This document shows positions 4,075 to 6,782 of a DNA stretch of 6,782 bases, piece by piece. Every line of letters begins with the position of its first letter. Within the stretch, counting starts at the first letter, position 1. The notes beneath the pieces were generated by a model, which did not search any database, was not told the DNA's origin, and saw only the letters and a program-made list of their open reading frames with translations. The translations under genes were made by a program, and so were the position numbers. The DNA comes from Thermoleophilaceae bacterium (GTDB lineage: Bacteria > Actinomycetota > Thermoleophilia > Solirubrobacterales > Thermoleophilaceae), in contig JACCUE010000105.1 in the NCBI GenBank assembly GCA_013812005.1, positions 1 through 6,782 on the forward strand, written 5' to 3'.

Positions 4075-5586
4075 ATGTCGGACGCTGACCTCAGCAGGCG
4101 GGAGTTTCTCGAGCGGACGGCCTACACGGCCGGGCTCGCCGGCATGGCCGGGGCGCTCCCCGCCGGCACCCTGATCGCCGAGGCGGCGCAGGCGCAGGCC
4201 CGGCGCAACCGGATCCCCTCGCCGCGCAACCTGGAGATCGACCACTTCGTGGTCCTCATGATGGAGAACAGGTCCTTCGACCACTACTTCGGCTGGCTCG
4301 GCGATACCGCCGATGCCGACGCCGTCCAGAAGATCAGCTATCCCGACGCGCAGGGCCGGCAGGTGCCGACGCGCCACTTCTCGACGCTCGGCAGCGGCGG
4401 AGAGGAGTACAAGGGCTGTGGGCATCCCGACCCCGGTCACGGATGGGACTCGGGCCGGGCACAGCTGCAGAAGGGCTTCATCGCGGAGGGCGCCGAGACC
4501 GACGAGTTCGCGCTCACCTATTTCAACCGCGGCGAGCTCGGCTTCATCCACAAGGCGGCGGAGAGCTACACGGCGTATGACCGCTGGTTCTGCTCCATCC
4601 TCGCGTCGACGTACCCCAACCGCCACTACAAGTGGGGCGCCCAGTGCGGGGGCAACAAGAGCAACCGCATCCCGATCGACTCGGCGGGTGAGCAGTGGGA
4701 GACGATCTTCGACCGCGCGATCAAGCGTGGCGTGAGCGCGCGCTACTACAACTCGGACCTGCCGTTCTCCGCGCTCTACGGGCCGCGGGCCGTGCCCTGG
4801 ACGAACCCGGTCAGCCGCTTCTACACCGACTGCGCCGCCGGCACGCTGCCCAGCATCTCCTTCGTCGACCCGCCCTTCGCGAACGGCGGCGGCGGCGACG
4901 GCCTCTCGGCCGACGAGCACCCGCTCGGCGACGTGCGCCTGGGCCAGGCCTTCATGGCCGACGTGGTCAACGCCTTCGTGCGCTCCCCCAACTACCGCCG
5001 CGGCGCCCTCTTCATCATCTACGACGAGTGGGGAGGGTTCTTCGACCACGTGCGCCCGCCGCGGACGATCGACGATCGTGCCAACGCCCGTGACCTCTTC
5101 AACGACTTCGGCCAGATGGGCTTCCGCGTACCCGCGGTCACGGTGTCGCCCTACACCCGCCCGAAGAAGAACAGCGGGGGCTTCCGGGTGGACCACGGCG
5201 TGTACGGGCACGAGTCGATCCTCAAGCTGATCAGCCACCGCTTCGGCCTGGGCTTTCTCACCAGGCGCCACCGCTACGCGCGCAACATCGGCCGCAGCTT
5301 CGACTGGGCCAACCCGGACTTCACGCCGGTCGGCCTGCCCGACCCGCCCCAGATTGTGACGACCCCCTGCCCCCTGGGCGGGCGTGACGTGCTGGACTCC
5401 CAGCAGTCTCACGCCAATGACCTGGCCGAGCTGGAGGAGGCAGCGGAGCGCTTCGGCGTGCCCGTCTACGAGGGCAAGGCGTTCAACATCTTCACGCAGC
5501 CCGACACGGTCGTGCGCGCGGTGCGCCGCCAGCGCGCCAAGGAGGCGCGTGAGGCGGCCCTGCTGGGAGCGCGCACGGCGCGGTAG
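4075..5586 (+). CDS. Tat-exported phosphoesterase, phospholipase C/acid phosphatase family
   Basis: The product (503 residues) belongs to the phosphoesterase family of bacterial non-haemolytic phospholipase C and AcpA-type acid phosphatases, which hydrolyse phosphate esters of lipids or other substrates outside the membrane. The N-terminus is a twin-arginine signal: SRREFLE (7-13), a hydrophobic stretch to about 34, and an AEAAQAQA cleavage region near 35-42. Family motifs follow: MENRSFDHYFG (63-73), which carries metal and active-site residues, STYPNRHY (178-185), SFVDPPF (262-268), DEHPLGDVRLGQ (280-291), YDEWGGFFDHVRPP (316-329), FRVPAVTVSPYTR (350-362) and HESILKLI (379-386). The length fits a minimal member without the C-terminal repeat domains of Pseudomonas PlcH/PlcN. 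The substrate cannot be told from sequence; phosphate scavenging is a reasonable guess. The frame is open from 3994, but that part is the 93-bp repeat; ATG 4075 directly precedes the Tat signal. It stands alone and converges on the next gene. Confidence 0.92.
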   Translation: MSDADLSRREFLERTAYTAGLAGMAGALPAGTLIAEAAQAQARRNRIPSPRNLEIDHFVVLMMENRSFDHYFGWLGDTADADAVQKISYPDAQGRQVPTRHFSTLGSGGEEYKGCGHPDPGHGWDSGRAQLQKGFIAEGAETDEFALTYFNRGELGFIHKAAESYTAYDRWFCSILASTYPNRHYKWGAQCGGNKSNRIPIDSAGEQWETIFDRAIKRGVSARYYNSDLPFSALYGPRAVPWTNPVSRFYTDCAAGTLPSISFVDPPFANGGGGDGLSADEHPLGDVRLGQAFMADVVNAFVRSPNYRRGALFIIYDEWGGFFDHVRPPRTIDDRANARDLFNDFGQMGFRVPAVTVSPYTRPKKNSGGFRVDHGVYGHESILKLISHRFGLGFLTRRHRYARNIGRSFDWANPDFTPVGLPDPPQIVTTPCPLGGRDVLDSQQSHANDLAELEEAAERFGVPVYEGKAFNIFTQPDTVVRAVRRQRAKEAREAALLGARTAR

Positions 5587-5599
5587 CGGCGCAGCTGAG

Positions 5600-5628
5600 C
5601 CCCGCGTCTCAGGGGGTCAGGCGCGGGG
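5600..5628. terminator. convergent hairpin between phosphoesterase and RTX genes
   Basis: Bases 5600-5609 (CCCCGCGTCT) pair with 5619-5628 (AGGCGCGGGG), a 10-bp stem with one G-T wobble and a 9-nt loop. It lies between the stop codons of two convergent genes, with its right arm running into the last RTX codons, so it could end transcripts from both sides. An alternative 5-bp stem CTGAG (5595-5599)/CTCAG (5608-5612) competes. There is no T-tract in either direction. Confidence 0.5.
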
Positions 5629-5690
5629 GAAGGGGGGCAGGGGAAGGAGGTCAGGCGCGGGGGGAGGGGAGTCAGGCGCGGGGGGAGGGG
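5616..5690. repeat. G-rich tandem repeats at the 3' end of the RTX gene
   Basis: GTCAGGCGCGGGGG occurs at 5616, 5650 and 5671, each followed by G-runs broken by single A or AA. The + strand has many runs of four or more G (for example 5625-5629, 5632-5637, 5659-5664, 5680-5685, 5687-5690) and could form G-quadruplexes. On the minus strand it encodes the Pro-rich C-terminus of the RTX protein. Copies 2 and 3 are 21 nt apart and in frame with each other. Copy 1 is in another frame, and there the TCA of the repeat is the stop codon (TGA on the minus strand). Confidence 0.75.
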
Positions 5691-6489
5691 GGCCGGACGC
5701 GGGCGCAAGGCCGACGTTCTCGCAATTGATCACGCCGTCCTCGAGCTCGTCGACCAGCACCGTGTCCTCACCTTCCCCGCAGTCGATCGTGTCCTCGAAA
5801 CCGTCGCGGGCGTCGATGAAGTCGTCGCCCGCACCGCCGATCAGGTCGTCCTCGTTGTCGCCGCCCGTGATGTCGTCGTCGCCCGCGCCGCCGTCCACGC
5901 GGTCGATGCCCTTGTCGCCCCTGAGCTTGTCGTCGCCCGCGCCGCCGAAGAGGTCGTCGCCGCCTTCGGGTCCGGCGGGGGGACCGGCCAAGAGATGGTC
6001 ATTGCCCGTGCCGCCGAAGAGGCGGTCGTCGCCGCGTCCGGCGGCCAGGCTGTCGGGCCCGGCGCCGCCACGCAGCACGTCGTTGCCGGTGTCTGAGTTG
6101 AGCCGGTCGCTGCCGTGGCCCCCGCTCAGGACGTCGTTGGCGGCCTGGCCGCGCAGGCGGTCGCTGCCGGCGGAGCCGCTCACCCGGTCGGCGCCCGGGC
6201 CGCCGTTGATCCGATCGGAGCCCGGGCCACCACTCAGGCGGTCGCGCCCGACCTGGCCGCGCAGGATGTCGTGGCCGGCCTGTCCGAGCAGGCGGTCGCC
6301 GCCGCCGCGACCGAAGATGAGGTCCCCGCTCTTGCCGCCACGGATGGTGTCGGCCTTTGCCGTGCCCACCAGGAGGTCCGCACCCGGCGTGCCGGAGATC
6401 CTCTTGGCCACGGCCACCGACGCGGGGCCGAGCGCGCAGAGCGTAAGTGCCACGGCGGCGCAGCGGCGGGTGGCGAAGAGGCTGCTCAT
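5617..6489 (-). CDS. secreted RTX-like nonapeptide-repeat (calcium-binding type) protein
   Basis: The product (290 residues) is an extracellular protein built almost entirely of RTX nonapeptides, which fold as a parallel beta-roll and bind Ca2+ between turns. Residues 1-28 are a Sec-type signal peptide (RR at 8-9, hydrophobic core, cleavage likely after VAVA). From 33 to 226 I count 21 consecutive nonapeptides in perfect register, broken only by a five-residue insertion in unit 16 (around 168-181). The C-terminal units match GGxGxDxUx best (GGAGDDKLR, GGAGDDDIT, GGAGDDFID); the N-terminal ones often have Arg after the Asp and replace the second Gly. Residues 227-258 form a cap with Cys237 and Cys256, a likely disulphide. 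Residues 261-290 are a Pro-rich tail. There is no catalytic domain and no type I secretion gene nearby, and the N-terminal signal suggests Sec export. A structural or surface role is possible. ATG 6489 directly precedes the signal peptide. Confidence 0.88.
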   Translation of the reverse strand: MSSLFATRRCAAVALTLCALGPASVAVAKRISGTPGADLLVGTAKADTIRGGKSGDLIFGRGGGDRLLGQAGHDILRGQVGRDRLSGGPGSDRINGGPGADRVSGSAGSDRLRGQAANDVLSGGHGSDRLNSDTGNDVLRGGAGPDSLAAGRGDDRLFGGTGNDHLLAGPPAGPEGGDDLFGGAGDDKLRGDKGIDRVDGGAGDDDITGGDNEDDLIGGAGDDFIDARDGFEDTIDCGEGEDTVLVDELEDGVINCENVGLAPASGPPPPAPDSPPPAPDLLPLPPFPRA

Positions 6490-6497
6490 AGGTCGCC

Positions 6498-6503
6498 AGC
6501 CTA
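6498..6503 (-). promoter_or_regulatory. possible -10 box for the RTX gene
   Basis: On the minus strand TAGGCT (TAnnnT form) ends 8 nt before the RTX start codon, and no Shine-Dalgarno precedes that codon, so a leaderless transcript is plausible. It would let the RTX gene be expressed separately from the upstream transporter gene. No clear -35 box was found. Confidence 0.35.
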
Positions 6504-6538
6504 GTGGCAGCGTGCGGTGCGTGCTCCACCCCTGTGAA

Positions 6539-6553
6539 GGGCGAAAGGCGCCC
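6539..6553. repeat. short hairpin between MMPL and RTX genes
   Basis: GGGCG (6539-6543), AAAGG, CGCCC (6549-6553) give a 5-bp stem just downstream of the MMPL stop codon. On the minus strand the T-run (CTTTTTG) lies before the hairpin rather than after it, so it does not fit an intrinsic terminator for the transporter gene. Confidence 0.25.
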
Positions 6554-6561
6554 CAAAAAGG

Positions 6562-6782
6562 TCAGCTGTCGTGGGTGCCGGCGCCGGCGTGACTCGGCTC
6601 GCGCCTGGCGAGCCGGTCGATCGAACCGGCCAGGGTGGAGGGCAGCCAGACCCGCGGCCCGAGCTCGAACACCAGCGCCGGCACCAGCAGCGAGCGCACG
6701 ATGAAGGTGTCGAGCAGCACGCCGAAGGCGATCACGAAGCCCAGCTCGGTGAGGAAGACGAGCGGCAGGACGGCCAGCACCG
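6562..6782 (-). CDS. MMPL-family (RND superfamily) membrane transporter, C-terminal end only
   Basis: Only about 73 C-terminal residues are in the window; the frame stays open through the right edge, so the start lies outside. The visible part holds the last two membrane helices typical of the MMPL family, with the hallmark GFVIAFGVLLDTFIVRSLLVPAL, in which an Asp lies within the membrane segment. It is followed by LGPRVWLPSTL and a short hydrophilic tail ending in AGAGTHDS. MMPL proteins export lipids or other hydrophobic compounds using the proton gradient; the substrate cannot be inferred here. The RTX gene follows 72 nt downstream on the same strand, so read-through is possible, although the RTX gene appears to have its own promoter. 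The methionine-like start visible near 6780 is an internal GTG codon, not the real start. Confidence 0.87.
   Translation of the reverse strand, partial: VLAVLPLVFLTELGFVIAFGVLLDTFIVRSLLVPALVFELGPRVWLPSTLAGSIDRLARREPSHAGAGTHDS

Noticed and set aside
3148..5412. 754-residue open frame on the minus strand
   Set aside because: It is antisense to glnA, the repeat and the phosphoesterase, which carry clear family motifs. Its Ala/Arg/Val/Gly-rich translation is the usual high-GC shadow frame.
5823..6300. Possible CRISPR or tandem DNA array from the regular spacing on this stretch
   Set aside because: The 27-bp periodicity comes from coding nonapeptides; units diverge at the DNA level and have no constant repeat with unique spacers.
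6539..6560. Intrinsic terminator for the MMPL gene
   Set aside because: The T-run on the transcribed strand precedes the hairpin instead of following it, and the stem is only 5 bp.
5384..6592. 402-residue open frame on the plus strand
   Set aside because: It is antisense to the RTX gene; its Ser/Pro/Arg repetitiveness simply mirrors the 27-bp RTX periodicity, and its start overlaps the end of the phosphoesterase.

Overview
The window is GC-rich, with G/C at most third codon positions. It looks like chromosome from a high-GC actinobacterium, most likely class Thermoleophilia (Solirubrobacterales-like). That placement rests on the general look of the proteins and RNAs, not on a computed phylogeny. 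No phage, transposase, CRISPR array or tRNA was seen.

Layout, left to right. (1) 1-199: the 3' half of rnpB (RNase P RNA), entering from the left edge, followed by a strong hairpin (200-231). (2) 282-767: a small membrane-anchored monohaem cytochrome c. (3) 801-940: a cyclic di-AMP (ydaO/yuaA-type) riboswitch aptamer, ending at the ribosome binding site of a 96-residue single-pass membrane protein of unknown function (951-1241). (4) 1337-1942: a promoter overlapped by a perfect palindrome (TTAC-N5-GTAA type), then an AhpD/carboxymuconolactone decarboxylase-like protein that has lost the usual catalytic residues. A structured spacer and an HxlR-family regulator follow (2034-2402). (5) 2566-3915: class I glutamine synthetase, flanked by two near-identical 93-bp direct repeats (2413-2505 and 3926-4018). 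(6) 4075-5586: a Tat-exported phosphoesterase of the phospholipase C/acid phosphatase family. (7) Minus strand: a secreted RTX-like nonapeptide-repeat protein (5617-6489), convergent with the phosphoesterase, preceded by the 3' end of an MMPL-family transporter (6562 to the right edge).

The genes do not form one pathway. Two local regulatory units stand out. One is the c-di-AMP riboswitch with its small membrane protein, where the aptamer runs almost into the start codon. The other is the Cys-less AhpD-like protein with its operator and the HxlR regulator, which resembles a quinone/electrophile-responsive module. The least explained element is the 93-bp repeat. It sits exactly 10 nt after the stop codon of two unrelated genes, carries a conserved 8-bp hairpin, and brackets glnA. 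Several genes (cytochrome c, HxlR, phosphoesterase, RTX) lack a Shine-Dalgarno sequence but have a TAnnnT hexamer 7-9 nt before the ATG, suggesting leaderless transcripts.
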